From Chloroflexus aurantiacus J-10-fl (GTDB lineage Bacteria > Chloroflexota > Chloroflexia > Chloroflexales > Chloroflexaceae): 64,000 nucleotides of DNA. The stretch's first letter is position 1. Each line of letters begins with the position of its first letter. The stretch lies in NCBI RefSeq assembly GCF_000018865.1, contig NC_010175.1, positions 3,720,001-3,784,000 on the forward strand, written 5' to 3'. The position numbers were made by a program, and so were the translations under genes. Below are positions 8,727 through 18,355 of the stretch, piece after piece. The notes beneath the pieces are model-generated. The model had not been told where the DNA came from and ran no database searches. It saw nothing but the letters and a program-made list of their open reading frames with translations.

Positions 8727-9535
8727 CCTATGCATGACCTATATGTCACGCTGCGTCAGGCAGACTGCAAGCGTTCCCCGTGGCGCAGGCTTCCAGCCTG
8801 CGTGAAGGCATCCTCGCTACCGCCGGCAGGGGCTGGCCCCACTGGCAGGCTTCCAGCCTGCCCCACGGTCGGATACACCGTCTACCGTCGCTACCACTGC
8901 GACCATCCGCTGCCCATGCGTGACGTGAGACTCTCGCGACAGTGATGCAACGCGATAGTACACAGGATCGCGCACAATGAGATAGGTGCTGCTTATGTGC
9001 GAAGAAGGTGACAACCTGGGTATGGGTGATGCATAGCGCTGCGTGGGAGCGGGGAGCGTAGCGGCTGTGATCACCTCTGAACAACCATCCATGGCACGCC
9101 ATGGCACACGATGCAAGACATTCCCATCCACCGCATCCCGTGGATGGTCAGGTGAACGGTACAGGTACCATCCGTAGGGGCGGGTTCTCAACCCGCCCCT
9201 ACGGAACCCGCCTCTACACACCACCGGCACCAGCACGCTGTGGGGCAGGCGATCAATCTGCGTTCAGCCATCTCCATCATCAGAGTCACATACCGGCACG
9301 GGAGTCCGCTGCAATCCGCGCCGGATCGTGTGTACGGCTGGCGCGGCAGCATGGCTGCCGCACTCCAAACTGTTCGACATGCGCATGATGCGCGTGTAAG
9401 GCAACCCATTCAGCACGTGATAGCACGGCTGGAGCGGCGCACTGCCACGGGCCAGTCGCCTAAAACACCACCCATGGCGATCATTCCCGCTGCTACGCAC
9501 ATGGTTAACATCAGTTGTGGGTAATGCATAGCGGC
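8727..9535 (+). repeat. Long repeat cassette, inverted partner of 33440-34246
   Basis: Read on the opposite strand, this stretch follows the same order of phrases as 33440-34246, including GGTTGTCACCTTCTTCG-like text, a GGGGCGGGTT hairpin and the hairpin element, at clearly high but not perfect identity. The partner is in opposite orientation about 24 kb away. Confidence 0.8.
9172..9204. repeat. Perfect 15-bp stem hairpin, GGGGCGGGTT type
   Basis: CCGTAGGGGCGGGTT pairs with AACCCGCCCCTACGG around CTC. An identical palindrome is at 33773-33805. No T tract follows, so it is a repeat element rather than a terminator. Confidence 0.85.
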
Positions 9536-9584
9536 AGCGTTGGGAGCGCGAGCCTCTGGCTCGCCAAAGCATTGCCTCCGCCTC

Positions 9585-10026
9585 CAGCCTATGCATTACC
9601 CACATGTCACGCTGCGTTAGGTCGGGCTGCACGTACTCCCCGTGGCGCAGGCTTCCAGCCTGCGTGGATGCATCCTCACCACCGCCGGCAGGGGCTGGCC
9701 GTGGCCGCTGGTACGCAGGCACGAATCTCTTGCAACATAACCGTCTACGCGCAGGTGTCGCATGCATGCCTGACCGACTCGATGATCGAAACGAGCACAT
9801 CCAGCATCCCCGTGACCAGGATGGGTAACGGTATGCCACGCGCCGGATCGTGTGTACGGCTGGCGCGGCAGCATGGCTGCCGCACGCCAAACTGCGCGAC
9901 ACGCACATGAGGCGCGTGTAAGGCAACCCATTCAGCACGTGATACCACGGCTGGAGCGGCGCACTGCCACTGGGCCAGTCGTTCAAAACAACACCAATAG
10001 CGATCATGCCCGCTGATACGCACGTG
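9585..10026. repeat. Direct repeat, copy 2 (first copy 8119-8560)
   Basis: It matches the first copy from CAGCCTATGCATTACCC onward. The two copies differ by scattered substitutions and in the final part. The hairpin element lies at 9813-9916. Confidence 0.85.
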
Positions 10027-10167
10027 GTTGACACCAGGTATGGGTTGTGCATAGCCGGGCGGGAGAGGGGAGGGTAGACGTGTGATCCAGAGCTTCCTGA
10101 TAGGGTAGACGTTGGGTTCGATCATCTGTCCTGGCCGTCCGTGAATGCCGCCAGGGGCGGGAGCTTG

Positions 10168-10356
10168 CTCCTGGCTCCTCCCTCCAGCACTGGTACCGGC
10201 ACCATACGCGCCAGAGGCGTGCGCTCCCAGCTCCTGGCTCCTCCCTCCAGCACTGGTACCGGCACCATACGCGCCAGAGGCGCGCGCTCCCAGCTCCTGG
10301 TTCCTCCCTCCAGCACTGGTACCGGCACCATACGCGCCAGAGGCGCGCGCTCCCAG
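10168..10356. repeat. 63-bp tandem repeat, three units
   Basis: Units begin at 10168, 10231 and 10294, each starting CTCCTGGYTCCTCC and containing CACTGGTACCGGCACC. They differ by only a few bases. Because 63 is divisible by three, frames stay open on both strands here, but no start, ribosome site or family supports a protein. Confidence 0.9.
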
Positions 10357-10514
10357 CGCCTGGCTGGGGAGCACGTCCGTCATCACACCCCCGACCCGCT
10401 CCGGCACACGGGCAATGCAGTATTCGCGTTATGGGTAATGCATAGCGCGCAGCGGGCGAGGGGCCGGGGGTGAGAGCGTTCTCTGTATCATCCGGCACAA
10501 CTACCATTGCCCGA

Positions 10515-12053
10515 TCAATCCTCTTCACCCCGCCCAAATACGAGTCGGCCACCCTGCACCTGTTTGCCGGTTATGCGCTTAATGATGACCGGTACGTAGG
10601 GCAGAAGCAGGGCTGCCAGGGCGGCCAGCAGAAGGCCGAGCGAGAGTGGTCGGGTGATGAAAATGCTTAGATCGCCCTGGCTGATGGCGAGTGCCCGGCG
10701 GAATTGCGATTCGGCCAGGGGAAGGAGAATCAGCCCCAGAATCGCCGGGCCGACCGGTATGCGGAAACGACGCATGAAGAAGCCGATGACACCGATAACG
10801 TACATCAGGACGACATCGACAAAACTATTCGCCATGCTGTAAACACCCAGGGTGCCAAAGACCAGAATCCCACTGTAAAGCAGTGGTCGCGGAATGGTGA
10901 GAATCTTCACCCATATTTGAATGAGAGGGAGATTCAAGATCAGCAGCATGACGTTCCCAATGTACAGACTGGCGATCAGCGTCCAGACCAGATCGGGCGA
11001 GCGCTGAAACAAGAGGGGGCCAGGCTGGAGGTTGTAGATTTGAAAAGCGGCCAGTAAGATTGCTGCGGTTGCCGATGTTGGTAAGCCAAGTGTTAGCAGT
11101 GGTACCAGTACTCCCGAAAAGGCGGCATTGTTAGCTGCTTCCGGTCCGGCCACACCCTCAATTGCGCCCTTCCCCCACTCATCTTTATGGCGAGATAGCC
11201 GCTTTTCGACAGTGTAACTGAGGAAGGTTGGAATTTCGGCACCGCCAGCAGGTAAGGCTCCCAACGGAAAGCCAATGAGTGCACCGCGCAGCCATGCCGG
11301 CCACGAGCGTCGCCACTCGTCACGATTCATCCAGACGGACGAGCGGACGGAGAGTACCTCTTCGCGTTTATGGCGGAGCTGTGAGGCGACGTAGAGCGCT
11401 TCTCCTACGGCAAAAAGACCAACGGCAACCACTACCACATCGATCCCGTCCAGCAATTCGACAATCCCGAAGGTCAGGCGTACCTGACCAGAGAGGATAT
11501 CGATCCCGATTAGCCCGAAAAAGAGACCGATGAAGAGGCTGATCATGCCGCAAATGATTGATGAACCGACCAGCGCTGTAACACTGACAAAGGCCAGCAC
11601 GGTGAGTGCGAAATAATCTGCCGGTTGGAAGAGCAGAGCCACGCGGGCCAGGAGTGGTGCAATAAAGGTGAGGAGGAGTGTCGAGAGGGTGCCGGCCACG
11701 AACGAGCCAATCGCCGCTGTCGCCAGGGCTGCGCCGGCCCGCCCGGCTTTCGCCATTGCAAACCCTTCAAAGGTGGTGGCTACCGATGCCGATTCGCCGG
11801 GTGTGTTGAGCAAGATTGAGGTGGTAGAGCCACCGTACATCCCGCCGTAGTAGATACCGGCAAACATAATCAGGGCACCGGTTGGGTCGAAGTTGTAGGT
11901 TAACGGCAAGAGCAGGGCAACCGTAAGGGCCGGCCCAATGCCCGGCAACACACCGACTGCTGTACCGATGGTGACGCCAATCGCCGCCAGGAAGAGGTAT
12001 TGTGGCGTGAGCGCATTGGCGAACCCGGCCAATAGATAACCGATAACGTCCAC
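10515..12053 (-). CDS. tctA: Tripartite tricarboxylate transporter, large membrane subunit TctA
   Basis: This 512-residue membrane protein is the large, about 12-helix subunit of a TTT-family secondary importer. The family signature is clear near the N-terminus: [21 protein letters not shown] followed by [20 protein letters not shown] at about 65-85. [20 protein letters not shown]-like and NPLVQIW-like segments follow in the second half. It uses an ion gradient with the periplasmic-type binding protein TctC. The start lies 9 bases after the TctB stop. The substrate (citrate, other tricarboxylates, aromatic acids or similar) cannot be told from this subunit. Confidence 0.95.
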   Translation of the reverse strand: MDVIGYLLAGFANALTPQYLFLAAIGVTIGTAVGVLPGIGPALTVALLLPLTYNFDPTGALIMFAGIYYGGMYGGSTTSILLNTPGESASVATTFEGFAMAKAGRAGAALATAAIGSFVAGTLSTLLLTFIAPLLARVALLFQPADYFALTVLAFVSVTALVGSSIICGMISLFIGLFFGLIGIDILSGQVRLTFGIVELLDGIDVVVVAVGLFAVGEALYVASQLRHKREEVLSVRSSVWMNRDEWRRSWPAWLRGALIGFPLGALPAGGAEIPTFLSYTVEKRLSRHKDEWGKGAIEGVAGPEAANNAAFSGVLVPLLTLGLPTSATAAILLAAFQIYNLQPGPLLFQRSPDLVWTLIASLYIGNVMLLILNLPLIQIWVKILTIPRPLLYSGILVFGTLGVYSMANSFVDVVLMYVIGVIGFFMRRFRIPVGPAILGLILLPLAESQFRRALAISQGDLSIFITRPLSLGLLLAALAALLLPYVPVIIKRITGKQVQGGRLVFGRGEED

Positions 12054-12062
12054 AGACTATCC

Positions 12063-12554
12063 CTATAGCAAGCCGCTCAGGATACCGGCGGGCAGGCGAA
12101 CACCAAGGAGACGGGTGAAAGCGAGATAGACAATGAGGCCGATCAGAAAGCCGATCAATAGATCACGACGCAGATGCTGGCTTCCCAATATGCGACTGCT
12201 CAGCGGAAAGAAGAGGGTGGTGGCAATCACATATCCGAGTGGCCATAACACAGCCGCGTAGGCGACCAGCAGTACCAGCAGTAATAGCGTTGTTGGCCAA
12301 TCGGTTGTCTGTTCCTCGGCAGCTACTTCAGCCACCAGATCGTGATCTGGTACAACCGTAACCCGCAGGAAGAAGAGGAGACCGAAGATCAAACAACCAC
12401 TGCCAACAATCGTTGGGAAGACACGCGGCCCAACGACAGTGAACCCCGCACTTTCGCTTATCTGAGTGATCTGGGAGAGGATAACCCCTCCCAGACCAAT
12501 CACCGCTAATGCGGCCAGCCGTAACGAAAGCAGTGCCCGTGTGGGTGCATTCAT
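12063..12554 (-). CDS. tctB: Tripartite tricarboxylate transporter, small membrane subunit TctB
   Basis: This 163-residue protein has four predicted membrane helices (about 10-28, 42-60, 85-120 as a pair, 135-155), the length and pattern of TctB. It contains GPRVFPTIVGSGCLI, the typical 'G-x-x-x-F-P' entry to helix 2. Its ATG overlaps the TctC stop by 4 bases, and TctA follows 9 bases later, the usual tctCBA order. It stabilises or assists TctA in the membrane. Confidence 0.93.
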   Translation of the reverse strand: MNAPTRALLSLRLAALAVIGLGGVILSQITQISESAGFTVVGPRVFPTIVGSGCLIFGLLFFLRVTVVPDHDLVAEVAAEEQTTDWPTTLLLLVLLVAYAAVLWPLGYVIATTLFFPLSSRILGSQHLRRDLLIGFLIGLIVYLAFTRLLGVRLPAGILSGLL

Positions 12555-13528
12555 TGCACTAACCCAAGATCGCGCAGGACGCCCCCAATACGAGTGATCT
12601 CATTATTCAAAAATGTGCTGAATTCATCACCGGTGCGGAAGAAGTCAGTCCAGCCATTTTTGCTAAGCGCGTCTTGCCACTCTTTGCTGGCGTGCATCTT
12701 CTCGATGGTGGCGATAACGGCAGCCCGCTGTTCAGGCGTGAGGTCGGGAGCACCAAACACGGCGCGCCAGTTCATTAATGCGACATCGACGCCGGCTTCT
12801 TTCAGGGTTGGTGCATCGATACCGGCAATCCGTTCCTCACTCGATACCGCCAGCATACGCATGGTTCCGGCGGCAACCTGCTCGGCAAACTCTGACACGC
12901 CAGATACACCGGCTGTCACTGCACCGGAGAGAATCGCTGCGGTCGCTTCACCACCACCCGAATAGGCAATGTAGTTGACATTCGCCGGGGCGACGCCGAC
13001 AGCTTTAGCAATCAGACCAACCAGAATGTGATCGGTACCGCCAGCCGATCCGCCACCCCACGAAATGGCTGTCGGATTGGCCTTGAAGTCAGCGATGAGT
13101 TCTTGCAGGGTCTGATACTTCGAGTCGGCAGGCACAACAATTGCCTCTGCTTCGGCAGTGAGCAGCGCAATGGGGGTGACCTGTGACAGATTAACCGGTG
13201 CTTTGTTGGTTTGAATTGCCCCAACCATCACCAGGCCGCCGACCATCAACTCGTGTGGTTTGCCTTTGGCTTCATTCACAAATTGCGCCAGACCAATGGT
13301 ACCGCCGGCGCCGCTCACGTTGTAGACCTGCACAGTCTGACCGGTAGTCGCGGCCAGTGCCGCCTGCATTGCACGAGCAGTACTATCCCAACCACCGCCG
13401 GGGGAGGCCGGCGCCATAATGTTAATCGCCTCAGTTGGATACTCAAACGAAGAGGAAGTGGTAGCCTGGTTGCCACATGCGCTAAGCAGCATTGCTATGA
13501 GCAGAATGACCGGGAGAACGCGACGCAT
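12551..13528 (-). CDS. tctC: Tripartite tricarboxylate transporter substrate-binding lipoprotein TctC
   Basis: This 325-residue binding protein of the TctC/Bug family begins at the ATG at 13528, which has AGGAAAGGAG in front. An earlier frame start at 13570 lacks a ribosome site and would mask the signal peptide. The lipobox LLSAC makes it a surface lipoprotein, as expected in a cell without a conventional periplasm. The mature part shows the Bug signature MAPASPGGGWDSTAR and the GAGGTIG loop, then AISWGGGSAGGTDH. It captures a carboxylate and delivers it to TctAB. Confidence 0.95.
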   Translation of the reverse strand: MRRVLPVILLIAMLLSACGNQATTSSSFEYPTEAINIMAPASPGGGWDSTARAMQAALAATTGQTVQVYNVSGAGGTIGLAQFVNEAKGKPHELMVGGLVMVGAIQTNKAPVNLSQVTPIALLTAEAEAIVVPADSKYQTLQELIADFKANPTAISWGGGSAGGTDHILVGLIAKAVGVAPANVNYIAYSGGGEATAAILSGAVTAGVSGVSEFAEQVAAGTMRMLAVSSEERIAGIDAPTLKEAGVDVALMNWRAVFGAPDLTPEQRAAVIATIEKMHASKEWQDALSKNGWTDFFRTGDEFSTFLNNEITRIGGVLRDLGLVQ

Positions 13529-13912
13529 AGCAACTCCTTTCCTGATAGGTGCATTTGTCTGGGTGCCCAATGGGAAAATAGTTGCCCCATTATATTCTCG
13601 ACGGAGATTGGCGTCAACAGAAAAAGTTATACAGTCACGATCACGCTGCTTTCCGTGTAGACATCACACGCCGAAGTGGGTGCTGTTTACGTTTGCATAG
13701 TTTGGCGTGCGGCAGCCACGCTTCCGTGCTCGATGTGCAGGATGCCATGCGCGTGTCTCACCGGTCACGCTACGGATTGTAAGAACAACGGGCGTGTCTG
13801 GATTGATGGGATGACTTCTACACACCGCACGTTAAATATGAACGCGGCGCTACGCTGCATACGTGGTTCCAACTGTGTCGCGTGGAAACGGGCGCTCTTG
13901 TGGATGCGTCTT
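13529..13912. other. Intergenic region with a partial dispersed hairpin element
   Basis: No gene is supported. At 13691-13785 there is a degenerate copy of the dispersed element (GTGCGGCAGCCACGCTTCC then GCGCGTGTCTCACCGGTCACG). The leader of tctC has no recognisable riboswitch fold by eye. Confidence 0.5.
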
Positions 13913-14842
13913 TCAGGTTAGATTGCTGCTGTGCGACGCACTTGCCAGGAATTGTTCTCTTGTGGTGAGAACAATCCGGTTGTGGAATGGATCATGCAGC
14001 AGCCTTCCTGCCGGATGTGCTTCTTCGGTGATCCCTGCGTCGTGAAGACGGGCAAGGATCGGTGCCAGTGCGTTCTGATCGGGCACAACAATTGAAAACC
14101 ACTGGAGACCGAGGGCATCGGGTGGTGCTGAGGGGGCACCCTCGCCCTGCCAGGTGTTCAGTCCGATATGGTGATGGTAGCCACCGGCTGAGACCATCGC
14201 CATCTGAAAACGGCGCATTACGCCCTGAATATCGAAGCCGATCAGTCGGTGGTAGAAGTCTACTGCAACATCTATATCTGCCACGTGCAAATGAATATGC
14301 CCGATACTGGTTGTCGCTGCCATAGGAGCGGCAAGATCGTCGGTGGGTGAGAGCAGGCGTAATAATGCAGCTACGTCAAGTGGTTCACGCCCGTTGCTCA
14401 GACTGCCGTCTGCACGACGGGCAAAAAAGATGTCATCGTTCATGACAAAGACACCGTCCTCTGGCGACTCGCAATAGATTTCAATCCCATTGCCATCCGG
14501 GTCGTCAAGATAGGTGGCTTTGGTCATGATGTGATCGGTTGGTGCGTTTGGATAACGTGCCCGAAAGAGACGGGCCAGCGCACGAGCCAGTTCATAGCGG
14601 CTTGGAACGAGAATTGCAACGTGGTACAGCCCGCAGACGCCACGGTAGCGGCGGTATGCCGGTTGTTCGTACAAGATCAAGAGATCAGGGCCACCAACGC
14701 CGAGATGAGCCGTCTGTGCAGTACGCTGATGAAGCCGCAGACCAATCAGGTTTTGATAAAATGCCAGTGAGCGTTCAAGGTTGGTGACGGTGAGGGCTAC
14801 AGTACCGATATGCGTGGCGGGGTGAATCGTGCCGGCTATCAT
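13913..14842 (-). CDS. Two-module VOC protein, extradiol (catechol 2,3-) dioxygenase-like
   Basis: This 309-residue protein consists of two glyoxalase/VOC modules, about 9-130 and 180-300. The first contains HIGTVALTV, GLYHVAILV and DPDGNGIEIY, giving the two histidines and the glutamate of a metal site. The second has HIHLHVADID and HHHIGLNTW. This arrangement matches the CatE/YfiE group of iron-dependent extradiol dioxygenases, which open catechol rings. Other VOC activities are possible, so the substrate is uncertain. GGAG lies before the ATG at 14842. It is monocistronic. Confidence 0.85.
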   Translation of the reverse strand: MIAGTIHPATHIGTVALTVTNLERSLAFYQNLIGLRLHQRTAQTAHLGVGGPDLLILYEQPAYRRYRGVCGLYHVAILVPSRYELARALARLFRARYPNAPTDHIMTKATYLDDPDGNGIEIYCESPEDGVFVMNDDIFFARRADGSLSNGREPLDVAALLRLLSPTDDLAAPMAATTSIGHIHLHVADIDVAVDFYHRLIGFDIQGVMRRFQMAMVSAGGYHHHIGLNTWQGEGAPSAPPDALGLQWFSIVVPDQNALAPILARLHDAGITEEAHPAGRLLHDPFHNRIVLTTREQFLASASHSSNLT

Positions 14843-14875
14843 AAGGTCTTCTCCTGGCTGATCTGAAATGTACCT

Positions 14876-16009
14876 CTACTCTTCGCCGCGTAATCGACAT
14901 AATTCGCGTTCCAGCTCGCGTAGTCGTGCTTCAATCGCTTCACGTGCCTCGGCTTCGCGGCGGGCCTGTTCTTCAGCGAGCCGTGCCCGCTCTTCAGCCG
15001 CCGCTCGTTCCTCAGCCTCGCGGCGGGCCTGCTCCTCGGCGGCCGCCCGCGCCTCGGCTTCACGGCGGGCCTGTGCTTCCGCGAGCCGTGCTCGCTCCTC
15101 AGCAGCAGCGCGAGCCTCGGCTTCGCGGTGAGCCTGTTCTTCGGCGGCCGCCCGTGCAGCCGCTTCTGCCGTCCGCGCCTCAGCTTCACGGCGGGCATGC
15201 TCTTCGGCAGCAGCGCGGGCCTCCGCTTCACGCCGCGCCTGTTCCTCAGCCGCTGCCCGTGCCTCGGCTTCGCGCCGGGCCTGGGCCTGCGCCGCTTCCG
15301 CCTGCTCCATCATCGCGGTGTAGTTCCCCATCACCTCGCCCCGTTCGTCGGAGCACACGACGTGGTTGTCCGCGATCCCCAACCACAGTCGGGCACTCTC
15401 CAAATACACCCGTCCGTGCTCGTCCGGCGGGTGCAGCACGTAGTGCTCCCCCACCAGCCGGTAGTCCAGCAACCGCAGCCGGAGCGGCTCTTCCCGTGTC
15501 AGATAATCCACGATCACGTACTGCGCGACCCCCGCCCGTGCGTAGTGTTCAACTTTGCGCACCAGATCGATCTCACGAGTCTCCGGTGAGGTGATTTCGA
15601 TGATCAACGCTGGCCGCTACCCCTCCTGCGCGACATCGAATGTGCTCCAGTTCTCCCGTTTGGTGATGCCGGGAATCACCATCACGTCCGGGCTGTGTGG
15701 CCGTAGTCCGGGCACGTCCCAGGCGATGCGGATATCGCTCATCACGGTGGCTTCGCCGGTGCGTTCGAGCCGCGCCTGGAGCACATCGGTGAGGTAGCGC
15801 TGGTCGGTTTCGTGACGGATGCTATGCACGATGAAATCTCCCACCTCGGGATGAAGGACATCCTCGAGGGTGAGCGGCACCTGCTCGAGATGATGCGGGT
15901 CGTCGGGGGTGGGACGGTGGACAAAGCGCCAGCCGTAGCGAAACGGGTCGTCGGTTGGGGCCGATGGCGGGTCGGGAACCAGCATAGTTTTGGGCGACGG
16001 TTGGCTCAT
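14876..16009 (-). pseudogene. Uma2-family (DUF820) protein with long coiled coil, broken by an in-frame TAG
   Basis: The frame starts at the ATG at 16009 (MSQPSPKTML) behind GGGAGG. Codons 1-130 match the first half of a Uma2/DUF820 domain (DIRIAWDVPG, HSPDVMVIPG). A TAG at 15617-15619 then interrupts it in the conserved glycine/arginine loop. The same frame continues with RPALIIEITSPETREIDLVR, the Uma2 core with its PD-(D/E)XK-like acidic residues, then YVIVDY and a tail of about 145 residues of repeated EARAAAEEQARR type that must form a charged coiled coil. The whole would be 377 residues if TAG were sense. Uma2 proteins are common in Cyanobacteria and Chloroflexota and have a restriction-endonuclease-like fold of unclear role. 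It could be a recent nonsense mutation or a sequence error. Confidence 0.8.
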
Positions 16010-16311
16010 AATGAAACCTCCCTGCTGGGGTGGGTAGCGGTTGGGAAACTGTTCTGGGGTGGTATTGTACCACAGTGGTCGTCTGGCATGCTGGCCAGTG
16101 ATTGGTGATGGGGTGCGCGCAGGGGGCACCGGTACGAGGGAAGCGTGAGCGTGGCATGCTGCACTCCTGGATCAACACGGTGTTCTGATATATAAACCGG
16201 GTCAGGAGTGCAAAGGTAACGCGGATATGTAGAACAAAGGTGACAATAGCCGACTGCGGGTGGCGCACCGGCGGATACGCGACGCAGAAGCTCGGTTATA
16301 CAATCGGCCTG
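16010..16311. other. Intergenic region upstream of the Uma2 pseudogene
   Basis: Three hundred bases without a credible gene. The minus-strand TATAAATCAG-like text around 16185-16200 may hold a promoter for the Uma2 gene, but no clear -35/-10 pair was found. Confidence 0.4.
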
Positions 16312-17484
16312 TCAGCTCCCATCGGCATACTGACGCGCCAATCGCTCACCGGCGTGACGGGCACCGATGATGTTACGTGCTACCGGGCCGATCTCGAGTT
16401 CGGCCAGCGGGCCGCTCACGAATAGCCCTGGTGCCCATTGCAAAGCAGGGCCGATCAGGGGATAGCCGCACGGCGCGGTTGGTAATTCGTTGTAGGCAAT
16501 GGCATCATCGAGCCACGGATGACCGGGACGTTCAGATGTGAAGCCGGTGGCAAGAATAACCGTTGTTACCGCCAGCCGGTGATGCGTAAGCTGCAAGGTG
16601 ATCGCACCATCTGCAATGGTGGCGGCGTGTACTTCATCAATCACGATCTGAAGTTGTTGCTGTTGCGCAGCGGCATGCAGACTCTGGGCCAGTTCAACCG
16701 GCATCGTTCCTGGTAAGCGGGCCGCAGTGATCATCGCACGTCGTCGGGTCGGATCGGGTTCGGCGTGGAAGCGACGAAGCTCTTTCGGCCCCATCCAACC
16801 GGGCGGGCTATCGAACGGGGCGACCTGGATCGGACGACGCATAAGCAACGTTACCTGCGCTTTTCTGCAAAGGTTTAGCGCGAGATGACCGGCACTGATC
16901 CCGCCCCCGATAATCGCGACGGCACTGTGCGCGGCGATCTGATCGAGGGCGAACGTCGGTTCGTAGAGGTGATAAACCGCTGCGTCGGCCTTTCGTAGTT
17001 CACGCGCCCAGGCCGGCCAGCGCAATTGTTCACCACAACTCACTGCCAGCAACACATGTCGTGCTGAGAGCATGCCCTGATCGGTTTCCACATCCCAGAA
17101 CGTTGATCGCCGCCGCAGACCGCATACGCGCCCTTGCAGCGTGTAGTCTGACAATCGGTATTGACGTATGAGCGATTGCGTGTGAGCCTGAAAGATAGCG
17201 AGGGATGGGCGCTGGTACCGACCATGAAAATGGTGATCGTCAGCGTTGATGTGTCGAGCAAATCGTAGCAGATCGTATGGATCAGGCGCGAGGTGATGCA
17301 CAACCGTTGAGCGAAGATAACGCATCCCACAGGCGGTTGTGCAAGACTCCCAGCGCGCGAGCAGATGATCGTAGGGATCGATAATGCGAATGCGGTCGGC
17401 GGCGATTCTACACCGCTCGCGCAGCACGAGTGCCAGATGTACACCGTGAATGCCGCCACCGACAATGAGCCAGTCCAGATGCAT
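16312..17484 (-). CDS. FAD/NAD(P)-binding oxidoreductase of the SidA/flavin-monooxygenase-like group
   Basis: This 390-residue protein has two dinucleotide-binding sites. The N-terminal LIVGGGIHGVHLALVL (about 6-21) binds FAD, and AIIGGGISAGHLALNL (about 190-205) binds NAD(P)H. A further VILATGFTSERPG motif at about 310 is the ATG loop of flavoprotein monooxygenases. The layout resembles lysine/ornithine N-monooxygenases and related FAD-dependent proteins of unknown substrate. It lacks other siderophore genes nearby, so a metabolic assignment is not possible. It is soluble and stands alone on the minus strand. Confidence 0.8.
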   Translation of the reverse strand: MHLDWLIVGGGIHGVHLALVLRERCRIAADRIRIIDPYDHLLARWESCTTACGMRYLRSTVVHHLAPDPYDLLRFARHINADDHHFHGRYQRPSLAIFQAHTQSLIRQYRLSDYTLQGRVCGLRRRSTFWDVETDQGMLSARHVLLAVSCGEQLRWPAWARELRKADAAVYHLYEPTFALDQIAAHSAVAIIGGGISAGHLALNLCRKAQVTLLMRRPIQVAPFDSPPGWMGPKELRRFHAEPDPTRRRAMITAARLPGTMPVELAQSLHAAAQQQQLQIVIDEVHAATIADGAITLQLTHHRLAVTTVILATGFTSERPGHPWLDDAIAYNELPTAPCGYPLIGPALQWAPGLFVSGPLAELEIGPVARNIIGARHAGERLARQYADGS

Positions 17485-17566
17485 ACGAATAAATCCGAAC
17501 CAATCGTTGTATTACAACTGCGGCATTGACTCCGATGAGGTGCCTCTTGTAGCGGTCAAGGAGAGG

Positions 17567-17821
17567 TTATGCGCGTGAACGCCGTTCAACATCTTTTAGG
17601 GTGAGTCCGCGGTCACGTAATGCTTGCAATAAACCTTTCCGCTCGATTTCACGCAGCGCTGCTGCCGAGAGCTTGAGGCGCACAAAGCGCTGTTCTTCCG
17701 GTACCCATATCCGCCGTTTCTGGACATTGGGTAGCCAGCGTCGATTTGTGCGACGCTTGGAAAATGAGACGTTGTATCCAAATGAAGGAGAGCGACCGGT
17801 CAAATCACAACGACGTGACAT
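17567..17821 (-). CDS. rpmB: Ribosomal protein bL28
   Basis: The 84-residue protein from the ATG at 17821 (MSRRCDLTGRSPSFGYNVS) is a clear bL28: the CDLTG start, the SKRRTNRRWLPNVQKRRIWV core and a basic C-terminus. GGAGGAA precedes this start. The frame extends further upstream but those residues have no L28 counterpart. There is only one cysteine, so it cannot form the four-cysteine zinc ribbon seen in C+ forms of L28. It lies downstream of a DsrE-type gene and a CobW-type GTPase, an arrangement known for zinc-starvation paralogues of ribosomal proteins. That link is an inference. Confidence 0.95.
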   Translation of the reverse strand: MSRRCDLTGRSPSFGYNVSFSKRRTNRRWLPNVQKRRIWVPEEQRFVRLKLSAAALREIERKGLLQALRDRGLTLKDVERRSRA

Positions 17822-17889
17822 ATCTGTTCCTCCGTTGTGGCGAGAGGGTGTCAGAACGATATACCCTCTCGCTGCCAGTTTGAGATGCA

Positions 17890-18255
17890 TCAGAGTGTAA
17901 TCACCTGATCCGGTGGGTTACCGGCCAGAGCAGCATACAGGTCGGGGAAGCATCCCACCCGCACGCCGGCCACGGTCCCGTTTGCCCGGCAATTTCCCGG
18001 TTCACCGACAGCCAGCCCGCGTTCAAGCGCGCATTGGTCGCACATCATCAAGAGGATACCCTGCTCGGCAGCGACTTTTGCCAGCCGCTCCCCCATCGGA
18101 TCACCTGCCCGCAGCAGGTAGGTGTTGTCATCGAAGAAGAACATTCCGACAACTTGGGCACCGTGGTTGCCGGCTTCTAACTGTGGCAGAATCATCTTGC
18201 CGAGCTTGTAGCTGGCGGTGTGGCCTGATGTAGCGAAGATGTAGGCAACTTTCAT
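17890..18255 (-). CDS. DsrE-family small sulfur-relay-like protein
   Basis: This 121-residue protein begins at the ATG at 18255 (MKVAYIFATSGHTASYKLG), with AAAGGA about ten bases upstream. An in-frame GTG at 18282 is a weaker alternative. It shows the DsrE/DsrF fold pattern: a beta strand, a glycine/histidine loop, VVGMFFFDDNTYLL, and LLMMCDQCALERGL with a CDQC pair that could carry persulfide or metal. Family members move sulfur or form small trimers/hexamers. The gene lies between cobW-like and rpmB in the same direction, so it may take part in metal or sulfur stress. Confidence 0.8.
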   Translation of the reverse strand: MKVAYIFATSGHTASYKLGKMILPQLEAGNHGAQVVGMFFFDDNTYLLRAGDPMGERLAKVAAEQGILLMMCDQCALERGLAVGEPGNCRANGTVAGVRVGCFPDLYAALAGNPPDQVITL

Positions 18256-18355
18256 CCTTTCCAATCCTTTCGATATGAACACGTTGCGAAATTGGCGACA
18301 CCTATCCTATGCGAGCATGACGGTCGCTGTCAACGCTGAGCGAATGCTGCTGTTG

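Larger units (their letters stand above)
7930..10460. repeat. Block of nested non-coding dispersed repeats
   Basis: This 2.5-kb block holds no credible gene. The frames in it are open only because of high GC and repeats with lengths divisible by three. It is built from copies of the same pieces. 8119-8560 is repeated directly at 9585-10026, 8431-8643 is repeated at 9375-9587, and 8727-9535 is present inverted at 33440-34246. Short hairpins made of a 'caggctgg...ccagcctg' type core recur at about 8176, 8780, 8840 and 9643. The phrase ATGCATTACCCACA and its complement marks many module borders. Confidence 0.85.

Noticed and set aside
7945-10552. Many frames of 80-262 residues on both strands in the repeat block
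   Set aside because: They translate repeat text, share the same Cys/Arg/His-rich composition in several frames, lack ribosome sites, and stay open because of GC and repeat lengths divisible by three.
14926-15594. Plus-strand frame of 222 Pro/Arg-rich residues
   Set aside because: It is the antisense of the coiled-coil tail of the Uma2 gene.
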